Source of the DNA: Flemingiibacterium sp045587285 | Lineage (GTDB): Bacteria > Bacillota > Clostridia > Oscillospirales > CAG-272 | Assembly (NCBI GenBank): GCA_045587285.1 | Contig: JAZNBZ010000207.1 | Span: 1-5,188, forward strand | Length of the DNA: 5,188 nt | Reading direction: 5' to 3' | Part shown: positions 1 through 5,188 of the stretch, in pieces | How the letters are laid out: every line of letters begins with the position of its first letter | Numbering within the stretch: position 1 is the first letter of the stretch | Program-made: the position numbers and the translations under genes | Notes under the pieces: generated by a model | Seen by the model: only the letters and a program-made list of their open reading frames with translations | Databases searched by the model: none | Told to the model about the DNA's origin: nothing

Positions 1-1514
1 AAAGGAATAAGCTCAGCATTCGATGTGATAGGTGTTTTGAGGAGTCTGCCTTCGCTATCGTAAAGCTCAACTACAACACCCTCGGTAATATCGAGCATCA
101 TGCCGTCGATGTTTTGAGCTTTATACTCGGCAATATATCTCTTTCCCGCGTCGATGTCTATGAAAAGATCGTTGTATGTGATAGCACCCGATATTTCATA
201 AAATATTTCATCGTAAGCGAAATTGGGGTAGAGCTGTATCTTTTCGACATCACGCAAATCTATCGGCTGGGATTTTTTGAAAAGATTTTCGTTAGATGTG
301 AACCATGAGTAAAATCCGTCGAAAACGTCGTCGCCGTATGCACTCTTAAAGGCGCGGATCTGTTCTTCTATCGGAAGCTGATTCGAAAATGCTACAAAAG
401 CCCAATTTTCATTTTCGTATGCGGTGATCCACTTGGAATAATTTCCGTATACCTCGTCAAGATACCACATGAAGCGGAATCCTAAGTGAACGGTTTCGTT
501 GCTTTCAAAGTTAAATCCGTTTTCAAACCAATATCCAAAGGAATGGCTGAAAAGCTCGTCATAGTTCAGCTCGTAGTTCTCGGCAAGAGTATTGCCTGAC
601 GCTCCAACGATGACAGATATCTCGGGAGAATAAGCTTCTATATGCTTTTGCGTTTTGTATGTGGTATAGGCGGCAAATCCTTCTGTTATTAATTCACAGT
701 AGTGCCAATTTGATTGATTTAACTGCAGGGAATGAGTGAGCTCGTGAATAAAGGTATCGAATAAGAGAAGATCGCCCGAAGCGATATTGCATTCGTCGTT
801 ATCGTCGTGCAACGGTCCTCTTTCGTTGAGCGAGTCGGTATACTTTTCTACGTTGACATCTAAAAACTCATTGGCATAGTATCTGCTGCCTTCGAATTTC
901 AGACCCGAAGCAAGCTCCATAGTCGACGTTACGGTGTTTATATTATCAACGAGATCATAAGGAATATAAACGTTTGCGGGTATGTTCAGCTTTATGTGCT
1001 CTGTTGTAACAGTGGCTTTTGACTCTGTGATAATTCCAAAATGGGAATCGATCGTTACAGGCGGCAGAATGTCGATCGTTTGTTGGGGAACGAATACCTG
1101 ATTACATACAGAACAACTGCGTCCCTCTGTAAGCCCTGTGCTGACTCCCGTTGGACCAACAGCTTCGTTAACTACCTCGGTATGACCAAGCGGCTCTAGC
1201 GCGGTCTGCTCCGAGAATCTTTCGTTACAAGCCGCGCAATAGCTACCTTCGGTAACACCCGATTCGGTGCAGGTAGGCTCGCGAGCAGTCTCTATGACTA
1301 AGTCATGATCGATCGGTTTTATTTCCTTAGGAATGACGAGCACCTTGTTACATATAGAACAGTACTCACCCTCAGTCCAACCCGACAAGGTACAAGTTGA
1401 ATCGAGCATTGGGGTGACAACGATCTTATGTGTATGTGAGATAGGTGAACTGCATGCCGTAAAGCATAGAAGTAACAATAATAATAAAATTAATGTGAGT
1501 GATTTGATTTTCAA
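1..1514 (-). CDS. Putative zinc-metalloprotease lipoprotein with Cys/His repeats (3' end outside window)
   Basis: The frame is open for 504 codons from a TTG start and leaves the window without a stop. TTG is chosen because AAGGAG lies 8 bases upstream and the ATT codon nearest to it is followed at once by a stop in its own frame. Residues 1-20 form a lipoprotein signal (K2, K4, a run of Leu, then FTA-C21), so the protein should be exported and lipid-anchored. Residues 29-151 hold three 41-residue Cys/His repeats. The core contains H257-E-L-T-H261, a zinc-binding HExxH motif with E258 as the catalytic candidate. A TEGFAAY segment follows, in which E278 fits the third zinc ligand, as in MA-clan (gluzincin) peptidases with the pattern HELTH...EGxAxY. 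Substrate is unknown. It is transcribed away from all other genes in the window. The gene is clear; peptidase activity is inferred from motifs only. Confidence 0.85.
   Translation of the reverse strand, partial: MKIKSLTLILLLLLLLCFTACSSPISHTHKIVVTPMLDSTCTLSGWTEGEYCSICNKVLVIPKEIKPIDHDLVIETAREPTCTESGVTEGSYCAACNERFSEQTALEPLGHTEVVNEAVGPTGVSTGLTEGRSCSVCNQVFVPQQTIDILPPVTIDSHFGIITESKATVTTEHIKLNIPANVYIPYDLVDNINTVTSTMELASGLKFEGSRYYANEFLDVNVEKYTDSLNERGPLHDDNDECNIASGDLLLFDTFIHELTHSLQLNQSNWHYCELITEGFAAYTTYKTQKHIEAYSPEISVIVGASGNTLAENYELNYDELFSHSFGYWFENGFNFESNETVHLGFRFMWYLDEVYGNYSKWITAYENENWAFVAFSNQLPIEEQIRAFKSAYGDDVFDGFYSWFTSNENLFKKSQPIDLRDVEKIQLYPNFAYDEIFYEISGAITYNDLFIDIDAGKRYIAEYKAQNIDGMMLDITEGVVVELYDSEGRLLKTPITSNAELIP
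1062..1430 (-). repeat. Three 41-residue Cys/His repeats in the lipoprotein
   Basis: Each unit follows the pattern H-x11-C-x3-G-x-TEG-x2-C-x2-C. The histidines fall at residues 29, 70 and 111, and the CxxC pairs at 52/55, 93/96 and 134/137, so the period is exactly 41 residues (123 bases). Unit 3 has Gly123 where units 1 and 2 have Cys41 and Cys82, while its CxxC is kept. Such modules (PTCTxxGxTEGxxCxxC) are common in exported proteins of gut clostridia. They may bind metal or act as spacers; their role is not established. Confidence 0.85.
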
Positions 1515-1522
1515 ATGTCAGT

Positions 1523-1528
1523 CTCCTT
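1523..1528 (-). promoter_or_regulatory. Ribosome binding site fixing the TTG start
   Basis: AAGGAG on the minus strand ends 8 bases before the TTG at 1514-1512. No ATG in this frame lies near it, so the site settles the non-ATG start of the lipoprotein gene. No convincing -35/-10 pair for this gene was seen upstream. Confidence 0.8.
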
Positions 1529-1540
1529 ATGATAGAATAC

Positions 1541-1574
1541 ATTGAAACCGCAGAGCTATCTCTGCGGCTTCAAT
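1541..1574 (-). promoter_or_regulatory. Stable 15-bp leader hairpin upstream of the lipoprotein gene
   Basis: Two 15-base arms flank a 4-base loop (ATAG on the minus strand). The core is CCGCAGAG/CTCTGCGG, extended by ATTGAA/TTCAAT. Read as minus-strand RNA, the single non-Watson-Crick position is a G-U pair, so the stem is unbroken; on the plus strand it is an A-C mismatch. It ends 12 bases before the ribosome site of the lipoprotein gene. It could be a 5' leader structure or the terminator of an upstream transcript. On the minus strand no U-run follows; on the plus strand only TTTT follows. Confidence 0.65.
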
Positions 1575-1592
1575 TTTAAGTTGTGGCGAAAC

Positions 1593-1681
1593 CGTTAAAA
1601 TCCGAACTTCACCGTCGTGATATGGCAAGGTTTTATGCCGCACGTCCCGATAATTGGGGGCGGCAACTTGCCGTTGGTCGG
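1593..1681. repeat. Structured intergenic repeat, copy 1
   Basis: This is the first of two imperfect direct repeats, about 90 bases each. By eye, the copies differ by about seven substitutions and two small indels, and share an identical 27-base core. The unit holds a GGCA/TGCC stem (1624-1639), a CCC...GGG stem around GATAATT (1646-1658), and the exact palindrome CGGCAACTTGCCG (1661-1673). Both strands give small open frames across it, which I judge to be by-products of the repeat. Confidence 0.8.
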
Positions 1682-1688
1682 GCAAAAA

Positions 1689-1780
1689 CGTTAAAATCCG
1701 AACTTCGCCATCGTGTGATATGGCAAGGATATATGCCGAACATCCCCGATAATTGGGGGCGGCAACTTGCCGCTGGTCGG
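1689..1780. repeat. Structured intergenic repeat, copy 2
   Basis: This second copy begins 96 bases after the start of copy 1 and carries the same three potential hairpins, including CGGCAACTTGCCG at 1760-1772. Relative to copy 1 it has two extra bases (TG) near 1711-1717 and one extra C near 1744-1747, so its core is offset by 99 bases. It ends about 115 bases before tnpV. Together the copies resemble a dispersed clostridial intergenic repeat or MITE-like family, which cannot be confirmed from one window. Confidence 0.8.
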
Positions 1781-1896
1781 ATTGTTCATACCTGATCTGC
1801 TCAAAGGCAAAGAGCCGATGCAGACGAAACATATTCCCAAAGTACCGAAAATGCTTGTGTTTACAAGGAATTTTGAAACACGAAAGGAATATGATT
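1781..1896. other. Leader between repeat copy 2 and tnpV
   Basis: No promoter or hairpin of note was found here. All three plus-strand frames stay open for unusually long stretches, and the one from 1782 runs to a TAA at 1914-1916, inside the start of tnpV. This could be the eroded end of an upstream mobile-element gene, but I do not recognise the peptide. With this stretch, the gap from 1515 to 1896 holds only the leader hairpin and the two repeats. Confidence 0.4.
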
Positions 1897-2268
1897 ATGG
1901 AAAAGTACATTACTAAAAATGGCATCAAATACGAGCTTCGCGGCGAACAATACTACCCAATGCTTAAAATCTCCGAGCAAACTAACCACGAAATCGGCAA
2001 ATACGGACACCTCCATCTCGACTTCATCAAGAAGCACCGCAGAGGTACATATACCACCCTGCTGACCGAAGGCCGCTTAAACAAACATCTTTACGGTATC
2101 GACGAGCAGGCACACGAACAGATTTATTTACATATCACACAGATGGAAGAACGAATGGGCGTGACTGAAGAATTCAAAGCCTCCGATCCAATGCGTTGGG
2201 TGCAAATGATGAACAACATCAAGGCAAGTGCGGAAGAAATCGTTCTTAAGGAGGTTGTCTACAAATGA
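1897..2268 (+). CDS. tnpV: TnpV family transposon-encoded protein
   Basis: The product is 123 residues and begins MEKYITKNGIKYELRG. Family hallmarks are the IGKYG segment (residues 33-37) and the basic KKHRRGTYTTLLTEGRLN block (45-62), with a helical C-terminal half ending EIVLKEVVY. TnpV was named from Tn4451-type mobilisable transposons and is common as a passenger in clostridial integrative elements; its biochemical role is not established. The start is the ATG at 1897, since AAAGGA (1883-1888) lies 8 bases upstream. The in-frame ATG at 1891 would be only 2 bases from that site, and the open frame reaching back to 1753 runs into the repeat. It overlaps the next gene by 4 bases (ATGA), indicating translational coupling. 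No recombinase is visible nearby. Confidence 0.9.
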   Translation: MEKYITKNGIKYELRGEQYYPMLKISEQTNHEIGKYGHLHLDFIKKHRRGTYTTLLTEGRLNKHLYGIDEQAHEQIYLHITQMEERMGVTEEFKASDPMRWVQMMNNIKASAEEIVLKEVVYK

Positions 2269-2531
2269 AATCGATCATCAACGAACTGTGGCACGGAAAT
2301 ATAATTCCTCAAGAGGACAGCAGAAATAAAACGAAGGAAATGAAAGAACTCCTTAGTTATATGTCACGTCACCACGAGGACTTGGAGAAAAGCTTCACGG
2401 ACGAGCAGAAAGAGATATTCGAAAAGTTCCACGATTGTTGGAGCGAATATATGAGTATTGGGGAAGCAGCTATCTTTGAGTATGCTTTCAAACTTGGGAT
2501 GCAGATTGCAATTGGAACTTTACATAACTAA
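2265..2531 (+). CDS. DUF6809-like small protein
   Basis: The product is 88 residues. Its ATG overlaps the tnpV stop, and a strong AAGGAGG (2248-2254) lies 10 bases upstream. The protein is charged and predicted mostly helical: an N-terminal MKSIINELWHGNI segment, a Lys/Glu-rich middle (about residues 18-55) that could form a coiled coil, and a C-terminal EYAFKLGMQIAIGTL helix. This layout matches the DUF6809 family, small proteins of unknown function often found next to tnpV in clostridial mobile elements. The stop is followed at once by a terminator hairpin, so it is the last gene of the two-gene unit. The family assignment is from memory of its pattern and is moderately sure; no catalytic motif is visible. 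Confidence 0.8.
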   Translation: MKSIINELWHGNIIPQEDSRNKTKEMKELLSYMSRHHEDLEKSFTDEQKEIFEKFHDCWSEYMSIGEAAIFEYAFKLGMQIAIGTLHN

Positions 2532-2538
2532 TATTTTT

Positions 2539-2574
2539 TACTGCCCACAAACATATCGAAGTTTGTGGGCAGTA
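2539..2574 (+). terminator. Terminator hairpin after the tnpV-DUF6809 pair
   Basis: A perfect 14-bp stem (left arm TACTGCCCACAAAC, 2539-2552) encloses the loop ATATCGAA and begins 8 bases after the stop codon. The tail ATCTTTATC is only moderately U-rich, but stem strength and position make an intrinsic terminator likely. It separates this unit from the restriction locus downstream. Confidence 0.8.
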
Positions 2575-2636
2575 TCTTTATCAGTGGCGAATCAAAGCAA
2601 ATCATAAATAATCCGACACAAATCGGCAAACTGCTA

Positions 2637-2665
2637 TTGAAAAGTTTATAATTTTATGTTATAAT
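2637..2665 (+). promoter_or_regulatory. Sigma-70-type promoter for the HTH/restriction locus
   Basis: TTGAAA (2637-2642) and TATAAT (2660-2665) are separated by 17 bases, and TG at 2657-2658 gives an extended -10. Transcription should start near 2672, leaving about 30 bases before the HTH start. The -10 box contains the ATG at 2664, which rules that codon out as a start. Confidence 0.8.
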
Positions 2666-2688
2666 GTATTATGAGCAATTTTACTTAC

Positions 2689-2694
2689 AAGGAG
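2689..2694 (+). promoter_or_regulatory. Ribosome binding site deciding the HTH start
   Basis: AAGGAG lies 8 bases before the ATG at 2703 but only 2 bases before the in-frame ATG at 2697. The later ATG is therefore preferred, giving a protein that begins MSEKIDMPDRW. Confidence 0.75.
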
Positions 2695-2702
2695 ATATGA
2701 AA

Positions 2703-2897
2703 ATGTCTGAGAAAATTGATATGCCGGATCGTTGGTATTCCACCAAAGAAATTTGCGCTTATCTTGGCATTAGCCGGGATACTATGTTGGCTTGGATTAC
2801 TAAAAAAAATATGCCTGCTCACAAGGTTGGACGTAATTGGATGTCCAAGACAAGCGAAATAGATGAGTGGGTAAAAAGCGGCAAGGCTTCTGAGTAA
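2703..2897 (+). CDS. Excisionase-family helix-turn-helix DNA-binding protein
   Basis: The product is 64 residues and almost entirely one winged-helix module of the HTH_17/excisionase type. WYSTKEICAYLGISRDTMLAWI (residues 11-32, quoted here only by its key points: W11, the STKEI helix, LGIS turn, recognition helix R25-W31) is followed by the wing around KVGRNW (41-46) and the closing helix SEIDEWV (51-57). Such proteins bind DNA; those in phages act as recombination directionality factors, but many of this size sit at the head of type I restriction-modification operons and are thought to be regulators. The promoter just upstream and the hsdR gene downstream favour the regulator role, though no integrase is in view to test the alternative. 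The next gene starts 12 bases after its stop, so the two are probably co-transcribed. Confidence 0.88.
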   Translation: MSEKIDMPDRWYSTKEICAYLGISRDTMLAWITKKNMPAHKVGRNWMSKTSEIDEWVKSGKASE

Positions 2898-2909
2898 AAG
2901 AGGTAGAAT

Positions 2910-3641
2910 ATGAAATCTAAATTTGTGTTTTTAATATTGTTTTTTGGATATGTTTTTATAGCTATAGGTGACTTAATTGGTTTCGTTACATCTGGGCAGG
3001 AAATTCTTTTCGGATTGTCTTTATCGGCTTTGTTGATGTCATTAAGCGATTGTGCGACAGGTGTAACAATTGGATTATGCCAAAGAAACGAAATGGGCTA
3101 CATCACAAAATGTTCTTCACGCTTTATTGAAGACAAATTAAGGAAAAAAGTTTTTCCTGTTAATCAAGGCGTTAATATAAGAAATGTTAAGAAAAATCTT
3201 GAAGAAGAGAATCCTAATTTCAAAAAATCTAAACATCCCAATGAGTTTAATACGATTATGTTGGTAAAATCGTTGAAAATCTTGGAAATTCTCTTTTTTG
3301 CCATTTCTATATTAGCTTTTGTTGTTTCTCCGTTTTTATTAATCCCGTTGGATGTAATTGAAAGAGCAACAATAGTTATTACGTTGTTCGCTTTTGGCTT
3401 TATGTGTCTAAATATTTTCATATCTGAACTTAATGGCGAATTAAGTAAAAGGCGGATGATTTTTATTAACAACACACAGATACATATAAATTCAGTTTAT
3501 ACCGACTTTTCTTATTGGTTAAATAATCAACTGTTTTGTAGAGAAGATTTGAAAGCTGCTCAAAAAGAAATGGAAGAAAATGAAAACTTTGGATTGGTAG
3601 ATGTATTAACTGAGGATAATAATGAGTCAGATGACAAATAA
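2910..3641 (+). CDS. Unrecognised four-helix membrane protein
   Basis: The product is 243 residues and I do not recognise its family. Two hydrophobic segments lie at the N-terminus (about 5-27 and 31-57). A basic polar stretch follows (about 58-120, rich in Lys/Asn/Glu), then two more hydrophobic segments (about 124-147 and 153-174), and a polar tail (175-243) that ends strongly acidic. A hairpin-loop-hairpin topology with loop and tail on the cytoplasmic side fits the positive-inside rule. No enzyme motif, signal peptidase site or metal site was seen. The start ATG has AGAGG 6 bases upstream and lies 12 bases after the HTH gene, suggesting one transcript. The gene is visibly more AT-rich than tnpV or hsdR, hinting at a separate origin. 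It may be an accessory of the restriction locus or an unrelated cargo gene. Confidence 0.85.
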   Translation: MKSKFVFLILFFGYVFIAIGDLIGFVTSGQEILFGLSLSALLMSLSDCATGVTIGLCQRNEMGYITKCSSRFIEDKLRKKVFPVNQGVNIRNVKKNLEEENPNFKKSKHPNEFNTIMLVKSLKILEILFFAISILAFVVSPFLLIPLDVIERATIVITLFAFGFMCLNIFISELNGELSKRRMIFINNTQIHINSVYTDFSYWLNNQLFCREDLKAAQKEMEENENFGLVDVLTEDNNESDDK

Positions 3642-3795
3642 GTAATTTCTTGGTTTGATGTAAAAATATATGGCTTCTATCGTAGATAAGAGAAATAAAA
3701 CAATGGTTGATGAGTAAATCGTTGTTGCCGAGGGTGGCAAAAAATCGTGTATATAAGATGAAAGCATAATTTGATATTCAAAAACGGAGGTTTTT
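3642..3795. other. Spacer between the membrane-protein gene and hsdR
   Basis: This 154-base gap holds no convincing gene. It contains an ATG-started 15-codon frame (3670-3717) without a ribosome site, an inverted repeat TTGCC-N6-GGCAA (3725-3740) and a smaller one TTTGA-TAT-TCAAA (3770-3782) just before the hsdR ribosome site. A weak promoter could use TATATA (3750-3755), but its best -35 candidate, TTGCCG (3725-3730), is 19 bases away. No clear terminator separates the membrane-protein gene from hsdR, so read-through is possible. Confidence 0.5.
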
Positions 3796-5188
3796 ATGAA
3801 ACCTGAAGAAAAAGCTCGATTAACAATCGATAAAAAGTTAATAGAATCCGGCTGGGTTATTCAGGATGTTAAATCCTTGAATTTGTCAGCTTCTCTCGGT
3901 GTTGCTGTTCGGGAGTTCCCGACGAGTACCGGGCCTGTGGATTATGCGCTTTTCATAGAAGGAGTGCCCGTAGGAATTATCGAAGCTAAAAAAACGGATG
4001 AAGGTGAAAACATAACTGCTGTTGAGGGGCAGTCTTCTCGTTATGCGAATAGCACGTTCAAGTGGATCAAAAGCATTTACCGCATTCGCTTCGCATACGA
4101 AGCAACGGACAAGCTCACACGCTTTACCGACTATAACGATATAAAATATCGTTCAAGAACAGTATTTTCTTTCCATCGTCCCGAAACACTGAACGCTCTT
4201 TTGAAGCAGGCGGATACGATTCGCAACAATATGAAGCATTTTCCCGAGTTTGATCCTACGGGATTCCGTAAATGTCAGATAACCGCTATTGAAAATCTTG
4301 ACAAATCCTTTGCCGATAACCGTCCGAAAGCTTTGGTGCAGATGGCAACGGGCGCAGGAAAGACATTTACGGCTATTACTGCGGCATACAGACTTTTGAA
4401 ATACGGAAAAATGAACCGTATTCTTTTCCTCGTGGATACGAAAGGTCTTGGCGAGCAGGCAGAGCGCGAATTCTTGGCATACAGACCGACAGATGATAAC
4501 CGTTCCTTCTCGCAGATTTATGGCGTACATAGACTCAAATCCTCGTATATCCCCGAGGGTGTTCAGATCTGCATCAGCACTATTCAGAGAATGTACTCCA
4601 TCCTCAAAGGCGATGAGCTTGACGAATCTGCCGAGGAAACATCATTCAATGAGTTTGTAACGGCAGACTCCAAAGCACCCAAAGAGGTAGTTTACAACGA
4701 AAAATATCCGCCGGAATTCTTTGATTGCATAATAGTTGACGAGTGCCACCGTTCCATTTATAATGTGTGGAATCAGGTGCTTGAATATTTCGATTCCTTT
4801 ATTATCGGTCTGACCGCAACTCCCGATAAGCGTACCTTTGCGTTTTTCAACGAGAACGTAGTCAGCGAATACCCTCGTGAACAAGCGATTATTGATGGCG
4901 TAAACGTAGGTGAGGATATTTTCCTCATTGAAACCAATATAGGCAAGAACACAACGCACATTATGAAGCAGATGATAGAGGTTCGTAGCCGCTTATCTCG
5001 CGAAAAGCGTTGGAAACAGCTTGATGAGGACGTGGATTATACGCCTGCGCAGCTTGACCGGGATATCGTCAATCCAAGCCAAATCCGTACCGTAATTCGC
5101 ACGTTCAAGGAAAATGTGTTTACCTCCTTGTTCCCTCGTCGTAAGGAAGTGCCGAAAACTCTGATTTTTGCTAAAACTGATAGTCACG
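3796..5188 (+). CDS. hsdR: Type I restriction enzyme subunit R (3' end outside window)
   Basis: The first 464 residues are visible and the frame runs off the right edge; family members are usually about 800-1200 residues. HsdR is the motor and nuclease of type I restriction complexes and acts with HsdM and HsdS to translocate and cut DNA lacking the host methylation. The N-terminal nuclease shows D49, E63-A-K65 (PD-(D/E)xK) and the Q79-SSR-Y83 QxxxY element. The SF2 helicase part shows R158-KC-Q161, Walker A MATGAGKT (183-190), motif II DECH (315-318), motif III GLTATP (338-343) and the start of the second RecA-like domain at about 453 (KTLIFAKT). All visible active-site residues are intact. 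CGGAGG lies 5 bases before the ATG. The DECH box and general layout suggest an EcoEI-like HsdR. hsdM and hsdS would be expected downstream. Confidence 0.93.
   Translation, partial: MKPEEKARLTIDKKLIESGWVIQDVKSLNLSASLGVAVREFPTSTGPVDYALFIEGVPVGIIEAKKTDEGENITAVEGQSSRYANSTFKWIKSIYRIRFAYEATDKLTRFTDYNDIKYRSRTVFSFHRPETLNALLKQADTIRNNMKHFPEFDPTGFRKCQITAIENLDKSFADNRPKALVQMATGAGKTFTAITAAYRLLKYGKMNRILFLVDTKGLGEQAEREFLAYRPTDDNRSFSQIYGVHRLKSSYIPEGVQICISTIQRMYSILKGDELDESAEETSFNEFVTADSKAPKEVVYNEKYPPEFFDCIIVDECHRSIYNVWNQVLEYFDSFIIGLTATPDKRTFAFFNENVVSEYPREQAIIDGVNVGEDIFLIETNIGKNTTHIMKQMIEVRSRLSREKRWKQLDEDVDYTPAQLDRDIVNPSQIRTVIRTFKENVFTSLFPRRKEVPKTLIFAKTDSH

Noticed and set aside
1593..1780. CRISPR array
   Set aside because: There are only two copies, they differ by several substitutions and indels, and no spacer-sized unique sequence lies between them.
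1583..1795. 70-codon plus-strand open frame across the tandem repeats
   Set aside because: Same repeat as above read on the other strand. No ribosome site precedes the ATG, and the peptide only reflects the DNA repeat.
1753..1896. Longer N-terminus for TnpV, starting at 1753
   Set aside because: The extra 48 residues start within repeat copy 2, match no part of the TnpV family and lack a ribosome site, whereas AAAGGA is well placed for the ATG at 1897.
1527..1928. 133-codon minus-strand open frame across the tandem repeats
   Set aside because: It is created by the repeat unit staying in phase, begins inside tnpV on the opposite strand, lacks a ribosome site and resembles spurious repeat translations seen in clostridial annotations.
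2664..2702. Longer N-terminus for the HTH protein, starting at 2664
   Set aside because: The ATG overlaps the -10 box of a near-consensus promoter, and a good ribosome site sits just before 2703.
3670..3717. 15-codon gene between the membrane-protein gene and hsdR
   Set aside because: It has no ribosome site and no recognisable motif; it is better treated as spacer or remnant.
4153..4959. Minus-strand open frames opposite hsdR
   Set aside because: They lie fully inside hsdR, whose nuclease and helicase motifs confirm the plus-strand frame.

Overview
The window looks like a chromosomal stretch from a low-to-moderate GC gut-type Firmicute, probably a clostridium of the Oscillospiraceae/Lachnospiraceae kind. 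This rests on strong AGGAGG-type ribosome sites, a TnpV/DUF6809 gene pair, Cys/His repeats typical of clostridial surface proteins, and an excisionase-like HTH gene ahead of a type I restriction gene. No 16S rRNA or other taxonomic marker is present, so the assignment is an inference.

Left part (1-1514, minus strand): one long gene with a TTG start that runs off the left edge. It encodes a lipoprotein with three exact-period 41-residue Cys/His repeats, followed by a zinc-metalloprotease-like core (HELTH plus a downstream TEGFAAY). Its leader carries a very stable hairpin (1541-1574).

Middle part (1515-2702): a non-coding stretch holds two tandem copies of a structured ~90-bp repeat. A two-gene cassette follows on the plus strand: tnpV and a DUF6809 gene, overlapping by 4 bases and closed by a 14-bp terminator hairpin. 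No recombinase is nearby, so this is probably a remnant or passenger of a mobile element.

Right part (2637-5188, plus strand): a near-consensus promoter (TTGAAA-N17-TATAAT with an extended TGn) drives a 64-residue excisionase-type HTH gene. An AT-rich gene for an unrecognised four-helix membrane protein starts 12 bases later. After a 154-base gap comes the start of hsdR, the restriction/translocation subunit of a type I restriction-modification system, with nuclease and helicase motifs intact and the right edge cutting it at 464 residues. hsdM and hsdS are expected downstream but are not in the window. The least ordinary points are the membrane protein between the HTH gene and hsdR, the structured tandem repeats, and the repeat-bearing lipoprotein protease.
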